A DNA stretch of 8,942 bases from an uncultured Methanomassiliicoccales archaeon (GTDB lineage: Archaea > Thermoplasmatota > Thermoplasmata > Methanomassiliicoccales > Methanomethylophilaceae). The position numbers were made by a program, and so were the translations under genes. Shown one piece after another: positions 1 to 8,205 of this stretch. The notes beneath the pieces are model-generated. The model was given only the letters and a program-made list of their open reading frames with translations. It ran no database searches and was not told the origin of the DNA. The stretch's first letter is position 1, and every line of letters begins with the position of its first letter. The stretch lies in NCBI GenBank assembly GCA_934234005.1, contig CAKQHC010000065.1, forward strand, positions 1 through 8,942. Direction: 5' to 3'.

Positions 1-27
1 AACATAGAACCTTAAAGTAAAAAGTTT

Positions 28-35
28 CTAATATA
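28..35 (-). promoter_or_regulatory. possible divergent TATA box overlapping the operon promoter
   Basis: Read on the minus strand, the same bases give TATATTAG. An ATG lies 30 nt further on, at positions 5-3 of the minus strand, which matches the TATA-to-ATG spacing of the three other promoters here. This suggests a divergent leaderless gene whose first bases are all that the window holds. Only five bases of that gene are visible, so the coding claim cannot be tested here. Confidence 0.25.
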
Positions 36-36
36 C
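29..36 (+). promoter_or_regulatory. TATA box of the helicase-nuclease operon
   Basis: TAATATAC begins 28 nt before the ATG at 57, inside an AT-rich stretch, with the A-rich run AAAAAG just upstream where a BRE would sit. Archaeal transcription starts about 25-28 nt downstream of the TATA element, so the predicted start falls on or next to the ATG. No Shine-Dalgarno sequence precedes that ATG, which agrees with a leaderless mRNA. The same geometry recurs before the genes starting at 5662 (+) and 8823 (-). Confidence 0.6.
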
Positions 37-56
37 ACATACGTTACACCGTTAAT

Positions 57-2714
57 ATGAAAGTGGCTAAAAGTATCGACGAATTGTATGAAGAAGTCAA
101 AGACTATGATTTGGTAATCACAAACGATGCACCTCTCGCCACTGCATTAAATGCAAAAGTCGACGTACCGCGCGTAGGTCCCTTTGCACAGACGCCTAAA
201 ACAATCGCGATGCTCCTTTCTGCCGAAATTCTCAATTCCAGAACATATACCGATATCGAAACAGTCACTATGGTGTCCGAAGAAACGGGACTTGATTTTA
301 AATTCGTGCACAGCGAGATTGAAAATATCCGCGAGATACGCCGCCACACCAAAGACGTTGAAAAATACCTCTATTCCAAAGCTTCATGGTCTGTCTACAA
401 ATCCTACAATGCTATCCCTACAATGGAAAAGGCAATGGGTATTTTCGATCCCGAAAAAAGCGAATATTTCCTGAGTAAAAGGTCCATAGCGGTAATCGGA
501 GTGGAATTGTTCGATGATTTGGATAAACACTTCATACCTCTGAACTGCGACTTTATAGACATAATAAAAGATGGCAGTTTTGAAATAAATACGATTTATG
601 AAATCGGAAACGACAGACAGATTGCCGACAATGCCGTAAACCTTATTGAAGCCGAAAAAGCTGCTGATTATGCCATCGTTGTTGATACCAAATCTCCTAT
701 GGCGGATGCAGTCAGAAGTGCATTGTATCGCGGAGGCATATCGTTTATCAATCACGTATCCGTAAGAGATCTCGATTTTGTACGCGATTATCTGAATTTC
801 CTTACATTGGCCCTTAACTATGAAACTCTAAGAGTAAAAGATGTAAAAGAGATATTTTCCAATTATAACGGATATTTCTACAAAGGAAGGGACAACTTCC
901 TCCTAAACCGTCAGACTTCCGACGATATGCACGGCAGATGCTTAGATCTCAAAAATAAAATGGAAAATATACGCTCGCATACTTTCGGAGAAATTGCCGT
1001 AATTTGCAACAAAATGGCAAAAATACAGGTTGATATCGTTCTCAAAGAATTGGATCTTTATGATAAGAAAATTACTACAAAACTTGTCGGCCGTCTCGTA
1101 TATGCGGTAGACAATATTGCGGAACTGAAACACAGCACAGAAATAGGCGAAGATGAAAAAACAGGAGTCCTTGTTGCAGATGCGAATAACTCTGTTTTCA
1201 TAGACAGACCCATAGTGATGTATCTGGGCATGGGCGATGAATGGGCCCCCTCGATTATCGGTAAAAAATATATCGATGTAGAATACGAAATGGAAATGGA
1301 TGCTCTCAGATTGCAGATTCTTCTGCAACAGGGACAGCAGCGCTTTTATTTCGTTAACAGCAGTAAAAACGGAGAAGTGGCCAAACCGTGCTCCACGTTT
1401 GATTTGATTTTCAATGAAAATTCTTCCGAACACGTTGAAATAAACTGTTTTGCGGATATATGCTCAAGCCTTGTTTCCGGAAGATGGTATGAGGAGCCCA
1501 AAGAAACCATCGGCGAGAAGGGCGAAAACATTACGGACGGTAATATGGAATATAAGTTGTTCAGCAAATCTTCGTTCGACGAGTTCTATAAGTGTCCGAG
1601 AGCATACATGTATCACTCTCTGATAGATTCCGATACGAGAAAAACAACCGAATTCGGAAATCTTATCCATGATTTTGCCGAATTCTACATATGTTATCCG
1701 GATATTGTGCGTGAAAAAGGAATGGAAGACATGATTGAGTTGGTTACTAAGCGCTATGAAGGCTTATCATCGCCGCTTCTTACCGAAATCGACCGTTTGC
1801 AGATTGTCAAGGCTATGAAACATATCGCCGAATACATTGATAAATTCGGAATTAAAGCGCCGCTGGACCGCGATATTACCAACAAAAAAGATTCGAATGT
1901 GTTCATATCGGCATACGGGCTCGATAAAAAGACGACACTGTGCGAAACCGATACAAAATCCAACACCCATCCGGTTTACGGTAAATTCGATTTGATGACG
2001 GACGCAATCATACACGATTACAAGACAGGTAAAACAAGCAATGCCAAAGAAATCAAAAACAAAATGTGTTTCGGCAATACCTCGGAAACTGTCGAATTCC
2101 AGCCACTGATATATCTTGCAATGGGTCTTGAACGTTTCGACATAAAAACGTTCAAACAATTTTATGTCTTAGATCATGACACCGATCCTGAAGACCAATA
2201 CAATGTTGAAAATTCCGTATACACCGTAAAAATAGTGGAAGGCGGAATCAGAGAACTTCTTGAAAACGAAGAATTCAGAGAGTATATCTGCGATACTCCT
2301 AGATTGATCAATCAAAAATTCAAACCCTATCTCAAGGATATTTCGGACATTATTGTTACTAACGGAAATTTAGATGCTGCAACATGGCAAAACGATACTG
2401 AATTATGCGATAATGTCTGTCAACACGTTTTTAAAAATCTTTCCGATAAAAATCTGGAAACTACGAAATCGTTCCTGACAAAAATGAGTGATTTGTTTAA
2501 AAACGATATGCTTGCCACAGACGATTGCGTTTTCATATCCAAAGATGCACTTGATAATTTCCTTTCGAATGTGGACGAAGCCTTTGAGGATGTTAAAACA
2601 ATGTCCGTTACCGAATTTCCTCCGAATCCCAGAATAGATTGTTCCAAATGCCGTTATAAAGCGCTCTGTACCAGGGAAGTAATTCAGTTCGGAGAAACGG
2701 AGGTGGACGAATGA
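57..2714 (+). CDS. AddB-like PD-(D/E)XK nuclease subunit with iron-sulfur staple
   Basis: This is the predicted nuclease and scaffold subunit of an AddAB-type complex that processes double-strand DNA ends. The N-terminal half (about 1-490) resembles a degenerate superfamily 1 helicase. It has no Walker A motif, but a motif VI-like helix, RLQILLQQGQQRFYFV, is near residue 425. The C-terminal half (about 505-885) is a RecB-family nuclease. Its motifs are GNLIH (534-538), GKFD (642-645), D654-Y-K656 followed by TGK, and Q682-x3-Y686. C513 (in YKCPRAY) together with C862, C865 and C871 has the layout of the 4Fe-4S staple known in AddB, Cas4 and Dna2. All catalytic and cluster residues are present. 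At 885 aa it is clearly shorter than Bacillus AddB (about 1160 aa). It is first in the operon, and its stop overlaps the start of the helicase gene by 4 bp. The ATG at 57 is supported by a TATA box 28 nt upstream. The family assignment is firm; the name AddB is by analogy. Confidence 0.92.
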   Translation: MKVAKSIDELYEEVKDYDLVITNDAPLATALNAKVDVPRVGPFAQTPKTIAMLLSAEILNSRTYTDIETVTMVSEETGLDFKFVHSEIENIREIRRHTKDVEKYLYSKASWSVYKSYNAIPTMEKAMGIFDPEKSEYFLSKRSIAVIGVELFDDLDKHFIPLNCDFIDIIKDGSFEINTIYEIGNDRQIADNAVNLIEAEKAADYAIVVDTKSPMADAVRSALYRGGISFINHVSVRDLDFVRDYLNFLTLALNYETLRVKDVKEIFSNYNGYFYKGRDNFLLNRQTSDDMHGRCLDLKNKMENIRSHTFGEIAVICNKMAKIQVDIVLKELDLYDKKITTKLVGRLVYAVDNIAELKHSTEIGEDEKTGVLVADANNSVFIDRPIVMYLGMGDEWAPSIIGKKYIDVEYEMEMDALRLQILLQQGQQRFYFVNSSKNGEVAKPCSTFDLIFNENSSEHVEINCFADICSSLVSGRWYEEPKETIGEKGENITDGNMEYKLFSKSSFDEFYKCPRAYMYHSLIDSDTRKTTEFGNLIHDFAEFYICYPDIVREKGMEDMIELVTKRYEGLSSPLLTEIDRLQIVKAMKHIAEYIDKFGIKAPLDRDITNKKDSNVFISAYGLDKKTTLCETDTKSNTHPVYGKFDLMTDAIIHDYKTGKTSNAKEIKNKMCFGNTSETVEFQPLIYLAMGLERFDIKTFKQFYVLDHDTDPEDQYNVENSVYTVKIVEGGIRELLENEEFREYICDTPRLINQKFKPYLKDISDIIVTNGNLDAATWQNDTELCDNVCQHVFKNLSDKNLETTKSFLTKMSDLFKNDMLATDDCVFISKDALDNFLSNVDEAFEDVKTMSVTEFPPNPRIDCSKCRYKALCTREVIQFGETEVDE
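2699..2705 (+). promoter_or_regulatory. strong Shine-Dalgarno site for the helicase gene
   Basis: GGAGGTG lies 5 nt before the ATG at 2711, inside the last codons of the preceding gene. It is a full match to the archaeal 16S rRNA tail complement. It fixes the start of the helicase and, with the ATGA overlap, predicts coupled translation of the two subunits. It is the only strong SD site before any gene in the window, as expected for the only operon-internal gene. Confidence 0.8.
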
Positions 2715-5623
2715 GCAGTAATTTGAATGAAAAACAACTTGAACTCGTCAATACGATCGACGGCCCTGTCCTTGTAGATGCAGGGCCAGGAACGGGAAAA
2801 ACAACAACAATCACCGGACGTTATGTAAATATTATAGAACACGGCGTAAATCCCAACGACATTCTTATGCTCACGTTTACACACAATGCCGCATCCGAAA
2901 TGACCGACAGAATCAAACAAAAATTGATTTTGTCGAAAAAATCGGATATTTCAAAACATGTCGTGTCCAAGACCTTCGATGCATTCTGCAAAATGATTGT
3001 CAGCGAGAATTCGGAACGTGTCGGGGAATTTTTCGGAATAGATTCCAAACTGTCCCGCAATATCCACTTTGAAACCAACAGTACGATAATAAAATCATTA
3101 TTCAGGCAGTTTTACGACGGATTCCTAAACGATCGGGGAGAAGATTACGGAGACATTGCGATTATATTGAATGATAAATCCAATGATGTATTGGATATGA
3201 TAACCCGTTTAATGTCCTTGGGCATTATACCTCTTAAAAACGGATGGTTCGGACTTAATGCCGAATCGATTCTTGTCGGCAATCTGTCCAAACTTCAGTC
3301 CATACTGGAGAATATGGATGTATTTGAACAAAATGACAAACCGAAGAAGACAGAATTGTATACTGGCTTGAACAAAAAGATTAAGGACGGCACATATGAA
3401 CGTGTACTGCCGGAGTCATTTCTTATAGGTAAAAATAACATTGAACAAGCAGTATATCAGAATCGCGACTCTTTGACAAATTTCATTCACGATGTATATC
3501 TGGCATACATCAAAAATTCCATAGATTCGGGAGTTTTGACGTTCTCACTGAATGCCATGTTCGCGTACATACTCCTCTATGATGATGAAAAACTGAGAGA
3601 ACGCAATTCATTCAAATATGTCATGATTGACGAATTTCAGGATACGAATACAAATCAGATGATGATTGCAATGATGATTCTGAAGGAACCCAATCTGTGT
3701 GTGGTCGGAGACTGGAAACAGGGAATATACGGATTCAGATACGTATCGATAGATAATATAACAGATTTCAAATCCAAGTTGGATCAGCTCAAAGCGTTTC
3801 TGAATGAAGACAAAAAACGTATAAAATTCTCATTCCCGGAACCAAAGAAAATCAACTTTGATACGAATTACCGTTCGTCTCAGACAATCGTAGACGAATA
3901 TTTCAAAACACTTACGATAAAGGGCACTAACGATGAAGATGTAAAACTCAAAAAAGATGACGAATGTATAACATATCTGAAATCGAACAGAGACGAACTG
4001 AACGGATATACAGGAATAAACTACTATTCTGTCGATAACAAAGACGAAGAAGTAAAACTCACAATCGAATGCGTGAAAAACTATCTTTGCAACGATTCGT
4101 ACAGAATTTTCGACAAAACAGATTTCCGTTCAGTTAAACCAAGCGACATAGCGGTTATATGCAGAACCAACAAAGCATGCAGAATGGTACAGGATGCACT
4201 GTACAATGAGCACATTCCTGCATACTTCCAAGGCGACAAATGCATTATGTCGACCAAAGAAGGAAAATTAGTGCTCGCATGGTTGCGCTATGTCAACGAC
4301 GATAACGATGTCAGAGGATTGTTTGCAATACTAGCTCATGAAGGATACACTCTTTCCGAAATGAAGCACATCAAAGCTGATTTAAACAATGTTCCTCCGC
4401 ATATTGTAGAATTCCGCAATAAGCTCAGAAAAGAAAAAAGAAGAATTAATCTGATTCTCACAAAAATATTTTCATATTACAATCTGGAAAACGATGTTAC
4501 ACAATCTATCATATCCGTCATATCTTCATCGCACCGTAATTCCCTTCTGACAATTTCTGATGTCATCTCAATGATAGAACAGGATATAGAAGAGGGAACG
4601 GTCTACCCGTTGGAAGTATCCTTGGATTCCGAATCTGTCACCGTCATGTCTGCCCATCGGTCGAAGGGGCTGGAATTTCCCATCGTTATTGTGCCGTTTA
4701 TGGACCAACGTATCTTTCCGTCTACAACAGGAGAAAAAAGCCTGTTGAGACTGGATGAATTAACTGGTATAAGGTGTACCGATACAATCGGCGATTTCGA
4801 CGGATATAAAAAGATCTGCAAATCTCTCGATTATGCAATAATCAGCTGTGCATCCCAAACAAATTACGACGAGGAACGCAGACTTCTTTTCGTTGTAATG
4901 TCCAGGGCCAAACAGTATATTTCGGTTATTTCCGGAGACAAACCCTCGAAATTCTTCAAAGAAATGTCTGAAAATTGCGGATGTTCCGATATACCGCAAC
5001 AAAATGACTACAGTTACGACGGACAGTTCAACAATATAGTCAAAAAACCGGAAATCAAAGAATACAAACCGAGAAAAACGAAATGGCCGGTTCATGAAAT
5101 AATGAATCTCGGACCGAACGGAACAGGATCGATGAATGACGAACGCATAGACGAAGTCAATTTCAGGGGCCCGCTGTTCGGTACCAAAATTCATCAGGAT
5201 GCACAAAGGCTCATTTCAGGATTGGATGTAAAAATTACCGATGAAAACAGAGATGATCTGGAATACGTCAAAAAAATCATCGATGAAAGCAAAGATGCAG
5301 ACATCAGAAGCGCGGAAGTTCCGTGCATTCTTCCTGTTCCGGACACAGACGTCATTCTGCTCGGTTCGATCGATATGATTGCCTTGTATCCTGACAGGGT
5401 TGAAATCCATGACTGGAAAACCGATGCTCTGAAGGATAAAATCGACGAGTACAAAATTCAGCTGTCCGTCTATGCCCACTCCGCCGAAGGTTTCTATAAA
5501 AAACCCGTAAAATGCTTTGTTCATTATACGTCGCATAAAGAAACCGTCGAATTTTCTCCGTTAGATATGAAATACATCATAGAAAGAGTGAACACTGTCA
5601 AGAGGAACAGATTGTTGTATTAA
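2711..5623 (+). CDS. AddA-like UvrD/Rep-family DNA helicase with C-terminal PD-(D/E)XK nuclease
   Basis: This is the predicted motor subunit: an ATP-dependent 3'-5' superfamily 1A helicase fused to a RecB-type nuclease. The helicase motifs are complete and in order: Q-motif LNEKQ (5-9); Walker A AGPGTGKTT (24-32); motif Ia TFTHNAASEM near 56; motif II DEFQD (307-311); motif III GDWKQ (333-337) followed by GIYGFR; motif IV NYR (386-388); motif V SAHRSKGLEF (647-656); and motif VI RRLLFVVMSRAK (723-734). The nuclease (about 800-970) has GTKIH (824-828), GSID (885-888), D901-W-K903 and Q917-x3-Y921, so its active site looks intact. It has no cysteine cluster; that lies in the partner. At 970 aa it is shorter than Bacillus AddA (about 1230 aa). 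Translation is probably coupled to the upstream gene. No hairpin or T-run follows the TAA, so read-through into the ATPase gene cannot be excluded. Confidence 0.95.
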   Translation: MSSNLNEKQLELVNTIDGPVLVDAGPGTGKTTTITGRYVNIIEHGVNPNDILMLTFTHNAASEMTDRIKQKLILSKKSDISKHVVSKTFDAFCKMIVSENSERVGEFFGIDSKLSRNIHFETNSTIIKSLFRQFYDGFLNDRGEDYGDIAIILNDKSNDVLDMITRLMSLGIIPLKNGWFGLNAESILVGNLSKLQSILENMDVFEQNDKPKKTELYTGLNKKIKDGTYERVLPESFLIGKNNIEQAVYQNRDSLTNFIHDVYLAYIKNSIDSGVLTFSLNAMFAYILLYDDEKLRERNSFKYVMIDEFQDTNTNQMMIAMMILKEPNLCVVGDWKQGIYGFRYVSIDNITDFKSKLDQLKAFLNEDKKRIKFSFPEPKKINFDTNYRSSQTIVDEYFKTLTIKGTNDEDVKLKKDDECITYLKSNRDELNGYTGINYYSVDNKDEEVKLTIECVKNYLCNDSYRIFDKTDFRSVKPSDIAVICRTNKACRMVQDALYNEHIPAYFQGDKCIMSTKEGKLVLAWLRYVNDDNDVRGLFAILAHEGYTLSEMKHIKADLNNVPPHIVEFRNKLRKEKRRINLILTKIFSYYNLENDVTQSIISVISSSHRNSLLTISDVISMIEQDIEEGTVYPLEVSLDSESVTVMSAHRSKGLEFPIVIVPFMDQRIFPSTTGEKSLLRLDELTGIRCTDTIGDFDGYKKICKSLDYAIISCASQTNYDEERRLLFVVMSRAKQYISVISGDKPSKFFKEMSENCGCSDIPQQNDYSYDGQFNNIVKKPEIKEYKPRKTKWPVHEIMNLGPNGTGSMNDERIDEVNFRGPLFGTKIHQDAQRLISGLDVKITDENRDDLEYVKKIIDESKDADIRSAEVPCILPVPDTDVILLGSIDMIALYPDRVEIHDWKTDALKDKIDEYKIQLSVYAHSAEGFYKKPVKCFVHYTSHKETVEFSPLDMKYIIERVNTVKRNRLLY

Positions 5624-5630
5624 TCGCGCG

Positions 5631-5640
5631 TAATATATAG
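5631..5640 (+). promoter_or_regulatory. TATA box of the P-type ATPase gene
   Basis: TAATATATAG sits in the 38-nt gap after the helicase stop, starting 31 nt before the ATG at 5662 and directly preceded by CGCGCG. The predicted transcription start falls at about 5658-5662, so the message would be leaderless or nearly so. The closest purine-rich stretch, AGGGA at 5639-5643, is too far from the ATG to act as a ribosome site. The ATPase is therefore probably transcribed on its own, separately from the helicase-nuclease operon. Confidence 0.6.
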
Positions 5641-5661
5641 GGAATACGAATAAACCGATGT

Positions 5662-8205
5662 ATGGACGGGCTGACCACAGAAGAGGTCAATGAACGCATT
5701 CGCAAAGGTATGGTAAACAATTCCAATACGCATGTCAGCAGAACATACGGAGACATCATACGCAAGAACGTATTGTCTCCGTTCAATCTTGTACTGTTCA
5801 TGCTGGGGATACTGCTTCTGATTTGCAACGAGCCGATCAGTGCTGTTTCCGCAACCGGAATTATAATTGTCAATATCCTAATCTCGACAATACAGGAGAT
5901 CAGGGCAAAGAGGCGTTTGGATAAAATCGCTCTTCTGACGCGTCCCCGCGTTACCGTCCTGCGTAACGGCGAGAAAATCGTGATAGATCAAAACTCTATC
6001 GTGATGGACGATATTGTGGTCCTCGGCCCGGGAGATCAGGCTCTGGTAGACGGAGAATTGGTAGAGTGCCGCCAATTGGAAATGGACGAAGCTCTTCTCA
6101 CCGGCGAATCAAGCACCGTCAGAAAGAATGTCGGCGACAAAATCTATTCGGGTTCGTTCTGTGTCACCGGCGAAGGCATATTCAGGACAACAAATCTTGG
6201 TGACGATTCGTATGCTTCCAAAATGCTGGACGGCGCACGCAAGTTTACATCCAAAAAAACTCCGTTGGAAATGGAGACGGGTTCCATAACCAAAGTTCTG
6301 ATGGCAATAGCCGTCTTCCTTTTACTGGTCTCTTTCGTCACGGAAATGCTGATCAGAGGAAATTCGTGGGGACATACCCTCGAAGTATTCGTTATCTGTA
6401 TCGATGTCGTTCCGATTGCACTGTTTCTGCTGATAACACTTACGTACATGATTGCCGCAATACGTATGGCAGATTCCGGTGTTCTTCTGCAACGTTCGAA
6501 CTCGGTTGAATCCATCAGTCATGTTGACACAGTATGCATGGATAAAACAGGTACGATTACAACCAATAAACTTGTTTTTGAAACCGAAAATCCTTACCGT
6601 CTTGACGCTTCCCATCTTATGGCCGTATTCTGCGGAAGCACCGGAAGCCCCAACCGCACTGTTGAAACATTGGCTTCAAAGTACGGTAAACTGCAAATGA
6701 ATCTCATAGACGAGATACAATTTTCATCTCAAAGAAAATACAGTGCCGTCCGCGTGTCGGACAACAGGAGCGAAATTGTCCTGTACCTCGGTGCATGGAG
6801 CGTACTGAGCCAATATTGTATGGATCGTCATAATGCGGACATCATAATATCGGAAATGGCCGCCAAAGGACTTCGTACCGTGGCATTGTTCATCGCGGAA
6901 CCGGGAGAAATCCATGATGAGAGCGGAGAACCGGTTATCAGGCCTCTTAAACTTGTTTCCGTTGTTTCCATACGTGACGAAGTTAGACCGGATTGCAGGG
7001 AAACCATGCAGGTTTTCATGGACAACAATATGGATATCAAAGTTATATCGGGAGACGACCCCGTTACTGTTAACGCTCTGTTCACCATTGCAAACATACC
7101 CGGAGAACGCAAAATCGTATCGGGCCCGGAACTGGAGAAGATGGACAAGAAAACATTCGACAGCACCGTTCTGACCACCAACATCTTCGGACGCATGAAA
7201 CCTGAAAACAAAGAAGCGGTTATAGAATCGCTGAAATCGCAGGGAAGATACGTTGCCATGATCGGAGACGGTGTTAATGACGTACGTTCGCTGAAAAGCG
7301 CACAGGTCGGAATCTCTTTAGAAAGTGGCGCGGGTGCCGCAAGAGGCGTATCCGATATGGTGTTGGTAAACGACGAATTCGCCGCGTTGCCTAAAGCACT
7401 TATGGAAGGCCGCAGAACAGTTTCAGGAATGAGAGATATCTTAAAACTGTACCTTACCCGCAACTTTGCATTGGCAATGATGTTTGTCGTAATTTACATG
7501 TTCATCGGACACATTCCGATGATTCCGATTCAGAATACATTCTACGCCTTTGTGTCCGTATCAATTATAGCCTTCTTCATGACAATTTTCGCCAAACCGG
7601 ACGAGAACAAGGAGCTTATTTTACCGGACGTTTTAAAATTCTGTATTCCGTCGGCCGTAATCATTACAGCGTTCAGCATAATTTCGTATCTGCTGTTTTC
7701 CACTCTGTACGGTTCAGGATTCGACATCATCAACGAAAGCGCCATGATTAGCGCAGGACATTTTGATTCAGCGGAAGATATGTGGAATCACCTGACGTGG
7801 TCCGGATCATCTCCGTCCGAAGCGGTTGCCCGTTCAACCCTGGTGCTTGTGGCAACATGCATAGGTGTGTTGCAGCTGCTTCTTGTTTCGCCCAGATATA
7901 AATGTCTGTCAATGGACGGCCGTACAAACAAGAGCCTCATACCTATATTCCTCATTCTGTTCCTGTTCTTCATACTGTTTGTAATGTATGAGTATGTACC
8001 CGCCATCGCAGTAGGTCTTGTTGGCTTGGTAATATACACGCCTGAAGCATACATAATGATGGCAATGATTGTGGTTGTTTGGTTTGTTACACAGGTAACC
8101 GTTCTGAAAATGAATGTATTCAAGAAACTTGTGGATTGGGTTGAAAGAATCTACCTAAAGAAACTGCGTGACGAATATTCCAAAGGAGACGTAACCGAAG
8201 AATGA
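5662..8205 (+). CDS. P-type cation-translocating ATPase (CtpE-like)
   Basis: This is an integral-membrane ATP-driven ion pump. Visible parts in order: a short cytosolic N-terminus without a metal-binding CxxC; membrane helices M1-M2 (about 41-80); the actuator domain with TGES (147-150); M3 (about 211-232) and M4 (about 241-268); the phosphorylation motif DKTGT with catalytic D294; a compact nucleotide-binding domain (about 300-455); GDDP (464-467); the hinge GDGVND (535-540); and six or seven C-terminal hydrophobic segments between 602 and 816. The absence of CPC in M4 excludes a P1B heavy-metal pump. The overall order and the LLQRSNSVES stretch after M4 recall mycobacterial CtpE, reported as a calcium importer. 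However, M4 reads VPIAL where Ca2+ pumps have PEGL, so the ion cannot be assigned. The start is set by the TATA box at 5631. The TGA abuts the convergent exonuclease gene with no gap. Confidence 0.93.
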   Translation: MDGLTTEEVNERIRKGMVNNSNTHVSRTYGDIIRKNVLSPFNLVLFMLGILLLICNEPISAVSATGIIIVNILISTIQEIRAKRRLDKIALLTRPRVTVLRNGEKIVIDQNSIVMDDIVVLGPGDQALVDGELVECRQLEMDEALLTGESSTVRKNVGDKIYSGSFCVTGEGIFRTTNLGDDSYASKMLDGARKFTSKKTPLEMETGSITKVLMAIAVFLLLVSFVTEMLIRGNSWGHTLEVFVICIDVVPIALFLLITLTYMIAAIRMADSGVLLQRSNSVESISHVDTVCMDKTGTITTNKLVFETENPYRLDASHLMAVFCGSTGSPNRTVETLASKYGKLQMNLIDEIQFSSQRKYSAVRVSDNRSEIVLYLGAWSVLSQYCMDRHNADIIISEMAAKGLRTVALFIAEPGEIHDESGEPVIRPLKLVSVVSIRDEVRPDCRETMQVFMDNNMDIKVISGDDPVTVNALFTIANIPGERKIVSGPELEKMDKKTFDSTVLTTNIFGRMKPENKEAVIESLKSQGRYVAMIGDGVNDVRSLKSAQVGISLESGAGAARGVSDMVLVNDEFAALPKALMEGRRTVSGMRDILKLYLTRNFALAMMFVVIYMFIGHIPMIPIQNTFYAFVSVSIIAFFMTIFAKPDENKELILPDVLKFCIPSAVIITAFSIISYLLFSTLYGSGFDIINESAMISAGHFDSAEDMWNHLTWSGSSPSEAVARSTLVLVATCIGVLQLLLVSPRYKCLSMDGRTNKSLIPIFLILFLFFILFVMYEYVPAIAVGLVGLVIYTPEAYIMMAMIVVVWFVTQVTVLKMNVFKKLVDWVERIYLKKLRDEYSKGDVTEE

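Noticed and set aside
384..2159. Several antisense frames of 60-165 codons under the AddB-like gene
   Set aside because: They are shadows of the coding strand, with low-complexity translations and no start signals, overlapping a gene with intact catalytic motifs.
5624..5661. Terminator after the helicase gene
   Set aside because: No stem-loop or run of T is visible in the 38-nt gap; only the ATPase TATA box can be supported there.
5658..5693. ATG at 5658, 4 nt before the ATPase start
   Set aside because: It is out of frame and reaches a TGA after 11 codons. The ATG at 5662 opens the full ATPase.
6828..7463. 211-codon open frame on the minus strand
   Set aside because: It lies wholly antisense to the phosphorylation domain of the ATPase, which carries conserved motifs such as GDGVND. 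Its translation shows no recognisable motif and there is no promoter for it.
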